From Tenebrio molitor (taxonomy: Eukaryota > Arthropoda > Insecta > Coleoptera > Tenebrionidae): a stretch of 64,000 bases of DNA. The translations under genes and the position numbers were made by a program. The notes under the pieces are model-generated. The model did not search any database and was not told where the DNA came from. It saw nothing but the letters and a program-made list of their open reading frames with translations. Below are positions 13,201 to 26,200 of this stretch, piece by piece. The stretch lies in assembly GCF_963966145.1 (NCBI RefSeq), contig NC_091054.1:4960001-5024000 (forward strand), given 5' to 3'. How positions within the stretch are numbered: position 1 is the stretch's first letter; every line of letters starts with the position of its first letter.

Positions 13201-13354
13201 CTTTCCGCATGCGCACTTTAGACCTGTCACTTTCCCCCAGCTGTTGTTGACGCTGTCAAATTCAGTTCAGTTCGCTTTCTGAACTCGTGTCGTAGTGTGG
13301 TGTGTAGGTTTTTAGTAATTTTTTTGTACCGTTTGACCTAATAATATAGAAATC
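10211..13354. other. MMP 3' region and spacer up to STRAP
   Basis: No gene is seen. The first few hundred bases are presumably MMP 3' UTR; an AATAAA lies near 11090, about 880 bp after the stop. A dispersed repeat occupies about 11780-12520. The last 130 bp before 13355 are less AT-rich (GCATGCGCAC, CCCCAGCTG) and probably include the STRAP promoter and 5' UTR. Confidence 0.5.
11780..12520. repeat. Dispersed repeat, copy 2 (rearranged)
   Basis: Block 11780-11935 matches 2190-2345 and block about 12280-12520 matches about 1912-2165, in the opposite order. Between them lies unrelated AT-rich DNA. Nothing coding is recognised. Confidence 0.6.
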
Positions 13355-14721
13355 ATGGCAAGTCTTCGTCAAACACCATTAACATGCAGCGGCCACACGA
13401 GACCCGTGGTCCATTTGGACTTCAGTTCGGTAACAAAGTACGGTTATTTCCTAATTTCGGCGTGCAAAGGTAAGTAAAATCCTCGGTGCGGAGCGGCGAC
13501 GAGGTAAACTTTACCTTCGTCCGCCAAGACATTTACCTTGGCCTGATTTTTTCTCTCTTGTCGAGAATAATTAAAACCCTCGGAACAGAAGCAGCCTTAA
13601 GCGTGCAAGGCCAAAAGACGGCCTAGTCTTCCTGTTTTCGGCATCGTGACCCGAAATTTAGGTCGCGATTTGACTTTCAGACGGTAAACCGATGCTGAGA
13701 CAGGGCGACACCGGCGACTGGATCGGCACGTTCGAGGGACACAAGGGGGCGGTTTGGGGTGTAGCATTGAACAAGGACGCCACAAAAGCCGCCAGCGGGG
13801 CTGCAGATTTCACGGGTAAAGTCTGGGACGCCAATTCGGGCGAGGAGTTGCACTCCTTCCAGCACAAGCACATTGTCAAAAGCGTCAACTTCTCGAAAGA
13901 CAGCACCCTCCTGGCGACCGGAAGCAACGAGAAACTCGTCAGGATATTCGACCTGAACAAGCCTGAAGCCAGTAAGTTCGACCCCGACCGACGGTCGCCT
14001 TGACTCGATTTTACCGGCCGCGCCCCATTTCAGAACCTGAAGAATTCAGCGGACACACTTCCGGCATCAGGCACGTCCTCTTCTTTCGCAACGACACACA
14101 CTTAGTTTCGTGCGCCGACGACAAAACGCTGCGAGTCTGGGAACGCGCGTCTGGACAGGTAAAACAACAACCCAGTCCTACTGGTAGCGTTACCGGTGAT
14201 TCTTCTTCCAGGAGGTACAAAAGATCGACTTCCCGTCCATCCCAAATAGCCTCGAGGTATCCCGAGACGGAAATATTCTGACTGTAACTCACTCAAACCA
14301 CGTCACATTCCTCGATTCGGAGTCTCTAAACAAAATTAGAGAATTCCCCGTTCCGACCACCGTCAATTCGGCGTCGCTTCATCCCGACAACACGATCTTT
14401 GTAGCCGGCGGTGATGACTTAAAAGTGTACAAATTTGACTACACTACTGGGAATGAAATTGGTTAATTCTCAAATCAAACACTAAAATCGCCACTGACTT
14501 TTTTTTTTATCGTTGCAGAATCATTCAAAGGACACTTTGGTCCAGTACACTGCGTCAAGTTTTCTCCAGATGGTGAACTCTACGCTTCCGGATCTGAGGA
14601 TGGCACTTTAAGACTGTGGCAAACCACCATCGGCAAAACTTACGGCTTGTGGAAATGCGTTGACGGATCACAAATGAACAACGACACACTTTCATCCCCC
14701 AAAGAAGTTCCAGCTATTTAA
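13355..14721 (+). CDS. STRAP: Serine-threonine kinase receptor-associated protein (STRAP), WD40 protein
   Basis: A WD40 scaffold of the SMN/Gemin-associated machinery and of TGF-beta signalling in animals, acting mainly in the cytoplasm. Five exons fit in phase: 13355-13469, 13681-13971, 14034-14158, 14212-14461 and 14519-14721, giving 327 residues, close to the family length. The N-terminus MASLRQTPLTCSGHTRPVVH, the blocks GTFEGHKGAVWGVALN and FSGHTSGIRHVLF, and the C-terminal GHFGPVHCVKFSPDGELYAS with GTLRLWQT are characteristic STRAP repeats. The start is the first ATG of the exon, in a fair context (AATCATGG). It lies in tandem with ENGASE, 838 bp downstream. I see no frame break. Confidence 0.95.
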
Positions 14722-15559
14722 TTTAACAGAAGTCTGACTTGACGAAATTTGTTGTTCTTATCCAGCTCATCTTTTTATTAAATCTAAACAACTTAAAATC
14801 GTAGTTCTTTCACGATCAGGTGAACAGAAGACGAGGATTTTTTCCCAAGTGACTTACAGAGTGCTTTACTTATGTTACATTGTTTTTCTTTGAATATTTA
14901 ATAAAATAAAACAGATCAAATTGGATTTTGTTGGACCTACCTTCGCTTCGCGATTCTCCATCGGTCCCCACGCAAAAAATCTGAAAAACAGCGAATTGCC
15001 GTGAAAAATTAAAGGACAACGTATGAAACCAGCTATTTGTAAACAAACTTGATGACCTAAATCGATAAAATTTGGTATCAAGGTTAGAAAAAAGTGAGGT
15101 TATGTCTGCAGAAATCTGAAATTTAATCACGAAACACATCGAAAATAAATAAGCAAGTGATTTTTTGTCAGATTTAAAGTTATTTTTAGTACACACGTTT
15201 ACAATTCTGCGACGAAATTGCAATATTAAAAAAGTTAGGTTATGTTGCTCTGGTTGAAAAATACTTATTATCTGGGTTAATCGGCACAGCGCTTAAATTG
15301 TTTCAATAAGCATGTCGAGTGATATGTTCGATTTGACGATAAAGTTTTCTGAGATAATACTTGGGTTTGACTAATTTTGGTGAACCGAAAGTGAGGTTAT
15401 GTATTTTCAAGGGGGTCCCTTCAGGATTGACAATCGCTAATGCAATAAATGGGTTGCGATATGAGATAGCGGAAGAGGAAGCGAATTTTTCTGTAATTTA
15501 TCAAAACCGACAAGTAGCGCAATTAACTTCCGTTTTCCGTTGCCCCACAATTACCGATA
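14722..15559. other. STRAP-ENGASE spacer
   Basis: About 840 bp between two same-strand genes. AATAAAATAAAA near 14901 is a likely STRAP poly(A) signal. The rest is AT-rich, with no coding region recognised. Confidence 0.5.
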
Positions 15560-17488
15560 ATGAGTACCGCTGGTAAGTTTATACGCGTATCTGGTGTTGT
15601 CGTAAGTAGTTTTGTTTCCAGAGAGTGATAAAGTTGGTGAAAGTGGTAGTGGTGGTAGTGTCGATCCTATCCTTGAATCCACCCCCGACGATAAAGACAC
15701 TCCCCCGATGAAGAAGATGAAACCAAACTATCTCAACGAATGTTTTCCCATCACTTCCCTCGATAACATCACGGAAGTGATCGACAACCCTCCCGAGTGG
15801 GTGCAAAGAATTAAGCCGCTCCAAGAGCGAAGTACCACCGTCGTGCAAAACACCATCTCGGACTGTCACTGCGATTTAAAAAAATTCACCCCCAAAACTA
15901 GACTCGACAAGAGATTCGTGCCGAAGACTCTGGTGTGTCATGACTACAAAGGGGGCTACCTAGAAGACAAATATCTGTCGAGCACGAACCTGGGGAACTT
16001 GTACTCGTTCTACAACTGGGCCCACATCGACATCTTCGTCTACTTCAGCCACCACCTGATCACCATCCCCCCGTTGTGCTGGATCAACGCCGCCCACCGC
16101 AACGGCGTGAAAATCCTGGGCACGCTGATCACCGAATTCGAGCCCGGCTCGAAAATATGCCAAAAGATCTTCAAAGACGAGGACACGATGCGCATCTTCG
16201 CCACCTCCCTCACCCAAATTTTGAAGATATTTCGCTTCGACGGGTGGCTGCTGAACATCGAGAACTCGCTCCCCGACACCGAAATGCTCAAGAAATTCGT
16301 CAACTATCTGAGTCTGAGCGCGCACAGCGACAACCCCGACAATCTGATCATCTGGTACGACAGCATCATCGAAACGGGCGAGCTCAAGTGGCAGAACGAG
16401 CTCAACCCCTTGAACAAGTTCTTTTTCGACAACTGCGACGGAATCTTCCTGAACTACGTCTGGGCCGAGGAGAACATGCGGAACACGATCGAATTCGCCA
16501 AGCACCGGACCCTCGATGTCTACGTCGGCATCGACGTCTTCGGCCGCAACACCTTCGGGGGTGGCAAGTTCAACTGTTTTAAGGCGGCGCAAGTGATTCG
16601 CCGGCACCACCTGTCAATGGCGATTTTCGCGCCGGGGTGGACCCACGAAACGCTGCCCCACAGTAAGGACCGCCAGAAATTTTTCGAAGATTTTGTCAAC
16701 AGAGACTGCGCGTTTTGGAACAGCCTCTGGCCTTATTTGTACACGCACCCCATCACGCACTTTTTCAAGACGAGCTTCTTCATGGGGGTGAACCAGGTAG
16801 ACACGTGTCCCACTACGCAGTACAACAATTTCAAAATTGTCGTTTCAGGACGTGTACAACATGTTTTCTCAACAGGAGCAGTTGTCCAAAATAAAACACC
16901 CCAAAAACCTCGAGTGGGTGCCGAATTACGACCAAATTCCTACCCTCAACCACAAATGTAATTGTTTACAGTGCGCCTTCACCGATAAGGGGGTCAGGTG
17001 TTTAGTAACTAAAGAGTTTCTAAATAATTCGATTTGTTACGTCCATCGACTCTTCACTTGCGATATTTTTTTAACAGGAACCATCACGGTATACGTTTTG
17101 ACCAAGCTGGTTCGCGGTCAACACACTCTGCTCAGTTTGAACCTGTTGACTTCAGACAAAAACGGAACGATCAAAAAAATCAAATGTAACAGTAAACCAA
17201 AAGAACATTTGATTAATAATTCGACTCTCCTCGAAGTGAATCCTTCCACAAATCCATCTTTAATTAATCACATCGTCCGGAACAACGACGACTTATTTCA
17301 GCACGAAAATCTAACAATTGGGTAAATTGAAACGTCATTTAATGAATTTCATTTGATTTTAGTCTTTTAGAGCGTATCAATTTGTGGTGACTCCTTGCAC
17401 GTTACTGGAAATCGGATGCACCATAGACGAAGGAAAGGCGATCCACTTGTGCGGTTTAGGTGTAGAAGAACACGTCTTATTGTTGTAA
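15560..17488 (+). CDS. ENGASE: Cytosolic endo-beta-N-acetylglucosaminidase (GH85)
   Basis: Hydrolyses the chitobiose core of free or protein-bound N-glycans in the cytosol as part of glycoprotein quality control. Exons: 15560-15572, 15622-16796, 16849-17321 and 17371-17488, with phases agreeing, giving 592 residues. The GH85 catalytic domain spans about residues 100-400. It includes VCHDYKGGYLEDK, the barrel strand VYFSHHLITIPPLCWINAAH, and the catalytic motif FDGWLLNIEN, where Asn216 and Glu218 match the family's Asn/Glu pair. WYDSI, FDNCDGIFLNYVW and the FAPGWTHE block follow. The weakly conserved C-terminal part is rich in Asn and Lys. The first exon encodes only MSTA, so the start is the least certain part. 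AATAAA lies at 17511, 22 bases after the stop. Confidence 0.94.
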
Positions 17489-19755
17489 ATATGTGTATGT
17501 TTCATTGAAGAATAAAATTGTGTCGTTAATCGTGCATTTAATTACCATCATGGGCGCCATTTCAAGTTTTGCGACACAAACACTAACTGTCGACAAACAA
17601 AAACAACAAAACTTTGCGTTTTTCGTCGCCGCCTACAACTTTTTTAAAAGGGCGTTGGATGACGTGTCACAGTGACGTTTCTTGAAACAATCGAGCACTC
17701 AGAGGTGCACCTGTGTCCTGTGAGGAGAAAAAGTTCGAGATGTTTTTTTATTTGGGTGGTGTTATTTGATTGGGTACTGGGTGGACCAAAAGGGTGGAGA
17801 TTCAAGACGTGTGCGCGAGTTGTTTTCAGGTTTATTGAGAAGTACTTGGCGAGTACTTGAGTGAGAGTTCTTCAACTAGGTTCTTCAGTTTTGGGCGTTT
17901 TGGGGTTTTGATTTTGATATCCGGAAACTACTGTTCAGGTTTGAGTCTCCGGACTCTTCTACTTTTGCCGGTGCGTCGAGTTAACCCGTAGTTAACCACT
18001 TTTTGCTCTGTTTCCGTATCGTAAGAAAAACTTTAGGTATACATTTATACAATACAATTTTTTGACATACAATTTGGCGTTTTGCTCTTTTCTCCATTCA
18101 TTAAATCGCTGAAATCTTTTTTCGTACCACTCTAAGACTTTTTGTGGAAAGACATTTTTTCGACAAATTCTTTTGTCTCTGATCAATATTAATTCATCAT
18201 AGTAGGTATGTAAATGCCATTGACCGTCTCTGGGGTATTTCTTCAAAAAAGGCCAATGAGAAATATCCAAATTAAATAAAAAATCAAGGACATTTTAAAA
18301 CGTTATTCGGAGGTGTTGGATCACGTTTTGTATGGCACAGCAGGTGTGTTGAGTACACAAATCGCTTGAGAAAATATTCTACACGTGGTGTTTTATGACC
18401 TAACTTATTTAGTTATTTATAACATAACACACTTGTACCATAAATAACTAAAAGAGTACCCAGTGACTACAAATTGCTTCATTGTTGCGGTTTTCAATAC
18501 AATATAAATAATATAATTAACAAAAAAACTGATCTTCCACCATACTAACAATTTTGTTGCAACTACAACAAATAAGGTTGTGCGTAGTAAATTCAATGGC
18601 CATTTTCTTTGTTCCCATTTCAAAAATAGCTTTCTGTGAGAAATATTTTGTATTTTGGAGTGAAAATCATTGTTTAAATGAATTTAACATAAATGTCAAA
18701 ATTGACAGGTGACAGAATATTAAGTTATGTTGCACGTTTGTAAAAATTTTGTTTTCCACAGCCGCCTCTTATCTTTTTAATTTAGAAAGATCTGTCCACG
18801 GTCTGTCGTTATTTGTTAAAAACGTCAGCTCAGATTTAAATAAAAGAAATATTGAATCGTATCGGACAAATTAATATTCGACGACCGCTTTAATTGTCAC
18901 CGTACCTTAGGTATCAGTTGTTAAATCTTTTTGGCTTAGGTACTGGATGATTGCTGATTTTACAATAACAAAAACCACGAGCTGTGATTTCATTATTTCA
19001 AGAAGCGGCAGGGATCCCCTTCATTATTAGCAATGGGAGTACTTAGTAGATTTCAAGTCGCAGGCTTAATAATCATACAGAACATGGAGAAGTTTATTAC
19101 CCTTCATTGATCCTGTAATTCTAAAGGGTGAAGGGTGCTTTGAGGTCTGCAGGACAGCACGGGTTAACAAGGATTACGTACAACAGAAACAAGAAGCATA
19201 ATGATGTCACTTATTGTGCGTTCATTGTAGCGGAAAAACCATCCCCCTTTCCAAACTCTCAACCCTTTCGATGTTTTCCCGTATTCCCTTGTATTTGAGC
19301 ATATTTATCCAACGTAGGTAATCTCATCACTATTTCCACAATCGAATCTTAAGTACGTTCAAATAAAACGATGTATTGATTGTATGTTTTTTAAGAAATC
19401 AATTCCAAAGAAATAATGAACTTTCTTAATCATTTGTTTTTTCATAGTTGTGTTAACATCACACGCATAGCTTTCTCTTCCCGAATAATTTTTATTTTTT
19501 TTATTAATTACTTTTTATTTATATTAAATACCTACTTTTTTAATGCATATTGCATGCATATTTCGTTCTTTTTTTGTTACGGTGGTTTATGACACATCCA
19601 CGAAGAGGCGCCAGAGTCGCCTTCTCTGTCTCAAAATCGTACTTGTGGAACGGAATTGCCATTGCTGCCAACCGTCAGTTTGTTTAACCGTTTACGAACG
19701 TTTTTCTAGGTTAGGTCACCTTAAAAGTTCAAAATTGAACAATTAAGGCACAACA
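17489..19755. other. ENGASE-LSM7 spacer
   Basis: 2.3 kb with no recognised gene, apart from an unassigned minus-strand ORF at 17992-18270. AT content is high from 18400 to 19540. The bases just before 19756 (GGTTAGGTCACC) are likely LSM7 promoter and leader. Confidence 0.5.
17992..18270 (-). CDS. Unassigned ORF, possible exon or gene remnant
   Basis: An open frame of about 92 codons read from TTG (there is no ATG at its head), starting LDISHWPFLKKYPRDGQWHL. Its composition is protein-like: many Trp, Tyr and charged residues (RICRKNVFPQ, EWYEKRFQRFNEW). I do not recognise the family. No clear splice acceptor or donor fixes its ends, and an in-frame stop lies 9 codons upstream. It may be a decayed gene fragment or chance. 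Confidence 0.25.
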   Translation of the reverse strand: MDISHWPFLKKYPRDGQWHLHTYYDELILIRDKRICRKNVFPQKVLEWYEKRFQRFNEWRKEQNAKLYVKKLYCINVYLKFFLRYGNRAKSG

Positions 19756-20158
19756 ATGGCATCCTCAGGTGACAAATCGAAGGTACGACCGTCGTTTCTC
19801 ACAATTCTCGCGACTCACGGACAATTTGTGTCAATTTCAGTCAAATCAAAGCGGCGATCAGAAGGAGAAGAAACGCAAAGAATCAATTTTGGACCTGTCC
19901 AAGTACTTGGAAAAGACAATTAGAGTTAAGTTTGCCGGCGGGAGAGAAGCCAGTGGTATTTTGAAAGGTTACGACCCGCTTCTGAACCTAGTACTAGACA
20001 ACACAATTGAGTATCTCCGAGATCCTGATGATCCATACAAATTGACAGAAGATACAAGGGCGTTGGGACTGGTAGTGTGCAGAGGTACCAGTGTAGTGTT
20101 GATTTGTCCCATGGACGGGATGGAATCGATACAGAATCCTTTCATTTCGCAAGACTAA
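19756..20158 (+). CDS. LSM7: U6 snRNA-associated Sm-like protein LSm7
   Basis: Subunit of the Lsm1-7 (cytoplasmic mRNA decay) and Lsm2-8 (U6 snRNP) rings. Two exons, 19756-19782 (MASSGDKSK) and 19841-20158, joined in phase 0, give 114 residues. The lysine-rich head KEKKRKESILDLSKYLEK is typical of LSm7. The Sm1 motif runs from IRVKFAGGREASGILKGYD to LNLVLDN, and Sm2 is LGLVVCRGTSVVLI. The tail ends NPFISQD. AATAAA lies at about 20317. The short first exon and the 58 bp intron are well supported by the GT and TTTCAG boundaries. Confidence 0.95.
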
Positions 20159-21475
20159 TTTTTGTACCATAACATTAATGAATAGATTGTTAATTTTCTT
20201 GAAGCGCTTTTTTTTGAAATTGTAAAAATCGATGAGCGTCGGCGAGATCGTACAAACAGACCGCGGTTTTGTCGACTTGCGCATCAAATAATTTTGAATT
20301 AATCTGGGAAAAACTAAATAAAATACTTGGATCATTTTTTAAAAACACTTTATTCGCAAAGCGAGTCGTCCCACTCAATAGATCAAAAAGTTTGAGGAAT
20401 TAAAATGCGAAAATGGGAGGTTAAGACAAGGTTATGGTAGTTAGTACATTCCTCGCAAAAAGTGTCATCAAATAAAATAAGGATCAGACGCAACAAATCT
20501 GACGTTTAAAGCAAAAAATATGTTTGACTTTTAATCTAAAACTCGGAAAGATATTTTTCATTGATAATTTAAATAGAAACAAAATTAAAAAACGTTTTAA
20601 TACTATAATTACTTAGGTCGTGAAAATAATAGTTGAAAAGTGTTTGTTGTGTAATATAAATATTTTTTTGCATATCGTAATGAAAGTGGCACTTTTTTAA
20701 CGCAAAATCGTAGTGAAAGTAGCACTTTTTTACACGAAAAATCGTGAAAGTAGTACTTTTTTGCATCATTTTATTCCATCACCTTGGAGATGATTGTCAA
20801 AGCATACCTATTTTTTTTTGTAATTTTTCATAAATCTTTTTAGAGCAAATTTCTCAACATCGACATGCAAAACAATACTGTGCACAACACGTTATGAAAG
20901 TATCTTTTTTTCACTTATTTGCTTGATTAATTCGGGCTACACCCTCGTTAATCAATCTGGAAATTCGTGAAAAAAAGTATGACTTTCATTACTAGTTGTA
21001 CAAATAACTATTCCTCCAAGAAAATGGAAGTTGACACATGAGTTTTTGGGGCGGAGCCAACTTTTTTTGTACTCGTATTATCAGCAAACGAAAATTATAT
21101 ACCTGAAATTCTGCGAATTCTTCTGCAAGGGAGGACCTTAAGCATTAAGTGGTGTTTGGTCGGCGTTCCCACCCTCGTGTCTTGTGGAAGGGGTACCGTA
21201 CCCTTTCGTGGGAGGCCCCCTATATATTCTTTTATCTATGGGTTGGGAGGCTACAGACGCACCCCAACTCGCCAGCTCGTGCGTCTTGATCCGGCCCTCC
21301 GGGGGGCGATCTTGCACGGGCGCCTGTTACGTGGGGCAGTTTGTATTTGGTGGTACGTTACTGCGCAGGCGTGTTTTCCAGAAGTTGGCTTGTGATTCAG
21401 CGCATAATTCAGCGCCGCCATTTTCTTTCGAAAAAAGTGACATTAGTGACAGTTGACGAGAGCACAGCGTTTAAA
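20159..21475. other. LSM7-GID4 spacer
   Basis: Contains the LSM7 3' UTR, a cluster of short related repeats (20674-20992), and then a GC-richer block from about 21140 to 21470 that probably holds the GID4 promoter and 5' UTR. I found no coding region; the open frames across the GC-rich block look like chance. Confidence 0.5.
20674..20992. repeat. Tandem units plus hairpin sharing one 22-nt motif
   Basis: Three loosely tandem units at 20674, 20707 and 20741 each carry a form of TAATGAAAGTNNNACTTTTTT. The same motif forms both arms of an inverted repeat: 20891-20930, and inverted at 20947-20992 with TTGATTAA inside. It looks like a MITE terminus that was locally multiplied. No protein is encoded. 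Confidence 0.6.
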
Positions 21476-22337
21476 ATGCCGGTCAGGGTGGAAATAACGC
21501 CTCCCCCGCCGGCCAATTCCAAGCAGCCGGGTGTGACGAAATCTCTGCTGTACAACGGATCAAAATTCCAAGGTTTCCAGAAGTCGAAAGGCAATTCGTA
21601 CGAAGTGGAAGTCGTTTTGCAGGTTAGGACTCGGGTGTTATCCCGACAGCAACACACCCAACCCCCGCACTCGTGACCCGGCCCCTCCGGATCGTTCCCC
21701 GCGCTTGTGTAACAAATACCCATCCCTTTAGTCACTATTTATTTAAAGAAAACTAAAAATATCAACATATGCTAATGCGACATTTAAATTGGCGGGAAAT
21801 TTGAAAGTTTTTCTTGCAGCACGTAGACGAAGAAAACTCGTATCTGTGCGGGTATTTGCAAATCAACGGACTGACGGAAGAGTACCCCACGCTCACCACG
21901 TTCTTTGACGGGGAAATAATCAGCCAAAAGTATCCGTTTTTGACGCGGAAGTGGGACGCCGACGAAGACGTCGATAAGAAGCACTGGGTAAGACAATTTA
22001 CCGCGCTGTCGATTTTTCTGACCGTCGTTCGGTTTTCCAGAGCAAATTCTCGTCGTTTTCTCAGTACGCGAAGACATTCAACTCGGACAACTTCGATTAC
22101 AAGGCTCTCTCAGACACGGATTACGTGTTCATGAGGTGGAAAGAACACTTTTTAGTACCAGATCACACGATTAAAGATATCAGCGGCGCTTCCTTTGCCG
22201 GCTTCTATTACATATGCTTTCAAAAGTCTAAGGCCACCATCGAAGGTTACTACTACCATCGAAGCAGCGAGTGGTTTCAGTCTTTAAATTTAACTCATGT
22301 GCCTGAAAATAGTATACAGATATACGAATTTAGGTGA
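21476..22337 (+). CDS. GID4: GID4/Vid24 substrate receptor of the CTLH (GID) E3 ubiquitin ligase
   Basis: Recognises N-degrons, Pro/N-end type in model species, for the CTLH ubiquitin ligase. Exons 21476-21622, 21820-21987 and 22041-22337 join in phase 0, giving 203 residues. The Vid24 beta-barrel covers nearly the whole chain: LLYNGSKFQGFQKSKGNSYE, HVDEENSYLCGYLQI, GLTEEYPTLTTFFDGEII, FLTRKWDADEDVDKKHW, VFMRWKEHFLVPDHTIKDIS, GASFAGFYYICFQK and GYYYHRSSEWFQSLNLTHVP, ending IQIYEFR. The chain is shorter than vertebrate GID4 because the long disordered N-terminus is absent; here only about 20 Pro-rich residues precede the barrel. An upstream alternative start is not excluded. Confidence 0.95.
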
Positions 22338-23287
22338 ATTGCTTACTAGTAAAATATTAGCGGGCCTCATTTTTCTCAGCCACTTTTCTTTCAATACTGC
22401 ATGATGCTCTCTGCAAGATTTCTTTTTCACAGTATTTTCATCGGACAAAATAAAATAGGTGTTCTAGTGAGCAGTATTTATTCAGTTATCTGTACATACA
22501 CGTTAATGTATAAATCATGGGTAGATTGGTTTTATTTATTTTTAAGAACTGAGACATGACTGGGTATTTGTACGTCTTAATTTAAAGTTTTATCTGTATA
22601 AATTCTGTTCTTAGCCTCATAGATAGACTAATTAAGTAAGTCATTATTGTTATGTATTATATTGTGTATAAATGTATTAAATATATTTTTTTGAATTGTT
22701 TTTATGTTGGCGTATCAATAATTAAAACCAAGTTGTAGAAATTTATTCAGTACCAGCTATAATTATTGGTGTAGTAAAATACATTCAATTAAATAATATG
22801 AAAAGTAGGAAAACACTATTTACGTAACATAAAACTGTTAGTAAAAAGTATAAATAAAGTAAAAAAGTACAGGTTAAATTAAGCGGATGCACTATATACA
22901 AAAAATAAAATAAAAGGTAACATAATAATCAAACTATTTACAGTGCCAAACGATTAAAAAAAAAAAAAGTGCAATACTGACTATGTCCTAGTGTGGTTAA
23001 AACGTCAAGCGTTGACGGGCGGACATTTTGCAAAATGGCGGCCCGTCAACTCACACAGATACACAAAGATCTCCAATCAAGTGAATGACAAATATTTACA
23101 ATTATCAACTATACCCGATCTAGGACGGTTACGCAACAAACTGCCTTTCAAACAATCGAATACAAAACAACGACTCCCGTGACAGTTAATAATTAGATTT
23201 TCTTGATATGTCGATATATCAACCAATTTTGTACAGTATCACAAAAATGAACGAAAAATCAAACAAGAACAACACTCACAACGGATA
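22338..23287. other. Converging 3' regions of GID4 and Rab40
   Basis: 950 bp of AT-rich DNA between the two stop codons. AATAAA motifs near 22449 and 22850 could end GID4 transcripts. There is an A-run at 22957-22970. Nothing coding is recognised. Confidence 0.5.
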
Positions 23288-26200
23288 TCAAGATATGGTA
23301 CATGAGTTTCTCGGGACGCAACTGGTTCTGGTGTCGCTTCCCGGTGAAGTCGGCGTGCTGATGAACCTCAACTTGCGACCGTTGCTTTTCCTCTGGCTGT
23401 GCGTGTACTTGAGCTGTGTGGAAGTCGTCGTCAGGGCGTACGACTTCAGGTAGGACTTGACGCAGGTGGGCAACGGCAGCTGCTCGATGCTGTACACGGT
23501 TGTCCTGGCGACGATGGCCCGACAGCAGAGCTCTTGGAGGCTCAACACTGCGCACAAAAACGATATATTGTCAAGAGGAAGTGCGATTTTTCGCTAGAGG
23601 AAGACGGTGTTTACGCTGGGAGCTAGTGAGATGGGGCGAATTTGTTTGTGGGGCGCGGTCTTCCGCCGGATGGGCTGGCTGCGAAAGTGTGGCAAGTTTC
23701 CTTAAAAACAAGTACAGGATGCGGCGGCAGAATTGCCGGTTGCTCTCGAAGATGTTTTACGGCCGTGTCGGGAAATGTAGATCTGTGCGGAATGTAAAAC
23801 GATGGAAGTCTGATAGTCATGAACAGTTTTATTGGTTCTGCAGTCAAAGATCGTAAAAATTATATCATGATGTTTTAATTACGTCGCATCTTTACAAAAA
23901 ATCGGGTTGAATAAACTGCCAAGCCCGTGAACTTTGACTTAATTTTTTAATTACAATATAATGCAGTCGACTTTGGTACGGGGACCATTGGGAGGCGTTC
24001 ATTTGTTTAAACACAAATTTACATTTAAAACGAAAAATGTATTAACATTTTTGCACCACCATTAAAAAAAAGTGCACTTTAGTACGCTCGTACTCGACTA
24101 AGTTTTGCTTAATTTGCTACAGAACTAAAAAAATATAATAGCTGTTTACGTAACTAGTTATGAAATGCGTTATTTTGTGTAACACGTGGGATATTTGCGG
24201 GACGGGCGAAGTGAGAAGTTTTTTTGAAGTTATTATTTTCGTTTTATTTTACAGAGAAAGTGATGTTGCAAAAAAATTAGATACGCAACATGTGCGTAAA
24301 GCACTCTTTTACACGTGAGATTACACTCGCTGCGGTCGTATGTGTACTCTTCCCACTTGTACAAAAAGTAGTGTTTTGTAGACGTTGCATAAATAACTAT
24401 TTTTATTGTAAATAAGCTATTACAAGTAACAAATGGTAAACAGGTAATTGTTGATTTAGTTTGACAGAATTTTGTCATAACTCTTTTATCTTCTTCAGAA
24501 GCTCATTTTGGCGATTCACATTCTACTTTGTGTAGTTGGACAACATAGATACCATCTTCATTTATGAAGATGAAATCTTTTTTTTTCCATTTTGCACCTT
24601 TAACACGCTTATAACGCTCAAATGGGTTTCGAAAAGGAGTTCTTTTCGATACCGGTTTCAGGAACATTTAGTTAAATTTTTAATGTTGGCAGTGACTCAC
24701 AGTGAGTAGTTGCTACGTGATTATTGCACTTCATGATACTTTAAATTTAAAACTTGCAATTGTTCGTCTAGTTACCAGTGTTACCATCCCTTTATCTTTG
24801 CCAAATATAAAAAATATTGCATTACACTCGTTTTATAAGCCATTTTTCGCACTTGTTTGCTTTACAGCACTCCTCGCTGCGTTCGTCGTGCTCTAAAAAA
24901 CGCGTGCAACAAAATGGAGTCTTATAAAACTTGTTGGACTCATTACTTTTTCCACTATTCCTTTATAATGGCATAAGAGCCTTATTAGTGGCAGCAATGA
25001 TATTGATGCAGATTATTCTTCTTAAATGCCTCAATTTTTCTAAAAACGAGTTTACTCCAGAATTTTTGTTCGACAAAAGATAACATTTAATGTTACTGCG
25101 ACTAATTTGAATGCCATTATATGAACTTCTGTAAACAACAAAATTTTGTTTACCGTTACTTATTTTTAAGTGACATTTTTTATTTAGAGAAAAATTCCTG
25201 ACTTTATGAGTGACACTGCGGTACCTGTTCGACGTAGTAAAAAATTCGTCCCACTGCAAATGTCTTACGCAGTTCGTACGTTCTGACTGCCAAAAAAATT
25301 TGTATGGCACTAACTCAAAAAAAAAAAAAAACAAGTGGCGTAAGAGTTTGAAAATTACTTAAAACATTTTATTAATAACGGAACTGAGAATTGATGTCGT
25401 GATATAAATAAATAATAATTAATTTAATTAATCGATTGTTGAAACAAAATAAATTATCATCGATCACATTAATTTATTAACAATTTCATTTTAAGGGTTA
25501 ATTGTTTGATTGATAACTTATTGATGCCACAAGATTCATATTACAACTATCGTGCAATTTAATTCGCTTAACAAAGGTTCAACGTTTCTCAGATGGAGGA
25601 ATTTCACATGAATGACTTCATTTCTTATCGACTGTATATTGGCAATAATGTCGTAACTGAACGACACATGTCTTCCAAGCGGGTCAATAAAACGGACGAA
25701 AGTGATGTCGATTTTTAAGTAGCTTCCAAATACGTTAAGTCGTAAAGTACTTTATGTTGTGCGCGAAGCGCTATAAATTCATTCAATAACTTTGTTCGTC
25801 GAGAAATTAACTTCTTCGAATGTAATTACTTTGAGGCCCGGTTGCATAAAGCGGTGTCAAGTCGTTGTTAAAGTTAACATAATGTCAAGCGATATGATTG
25901 GATGATATTTAACATGTTATTTGAATCAGCCAATCAAATGGGCGGATTTCTGACTTGACGCGTTGTTAGCTGACACGATGTTAACTAAGCTTTATGCAAC
26001 CGGGCCTTAGTGCCAAAAATTCGGTGTATCATCTTTCGCTCACTATAAACGATTGTAAGTTCATTTGACAATTGTCAAAGGTAAAATGACAAGACCTAAT
26101 TTTTTTATCGGATAAATTTTTCAATTTTACGAGTTGAATTTGGGCATTTTATTCTGGTTAGGCCCGAGAGCTTTAGCTCGAGTGTTTAACCTTTGAATAA

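Noticed and set aside
15960..16610. 216-codon minus-strand ORF
   Set aside because: Lies entirely antisense to the ENGASE catalytic exon, whose + frame has unmistakable GH85 motifs. The Val/Asp-rich composition is a mirror of its codon bias.
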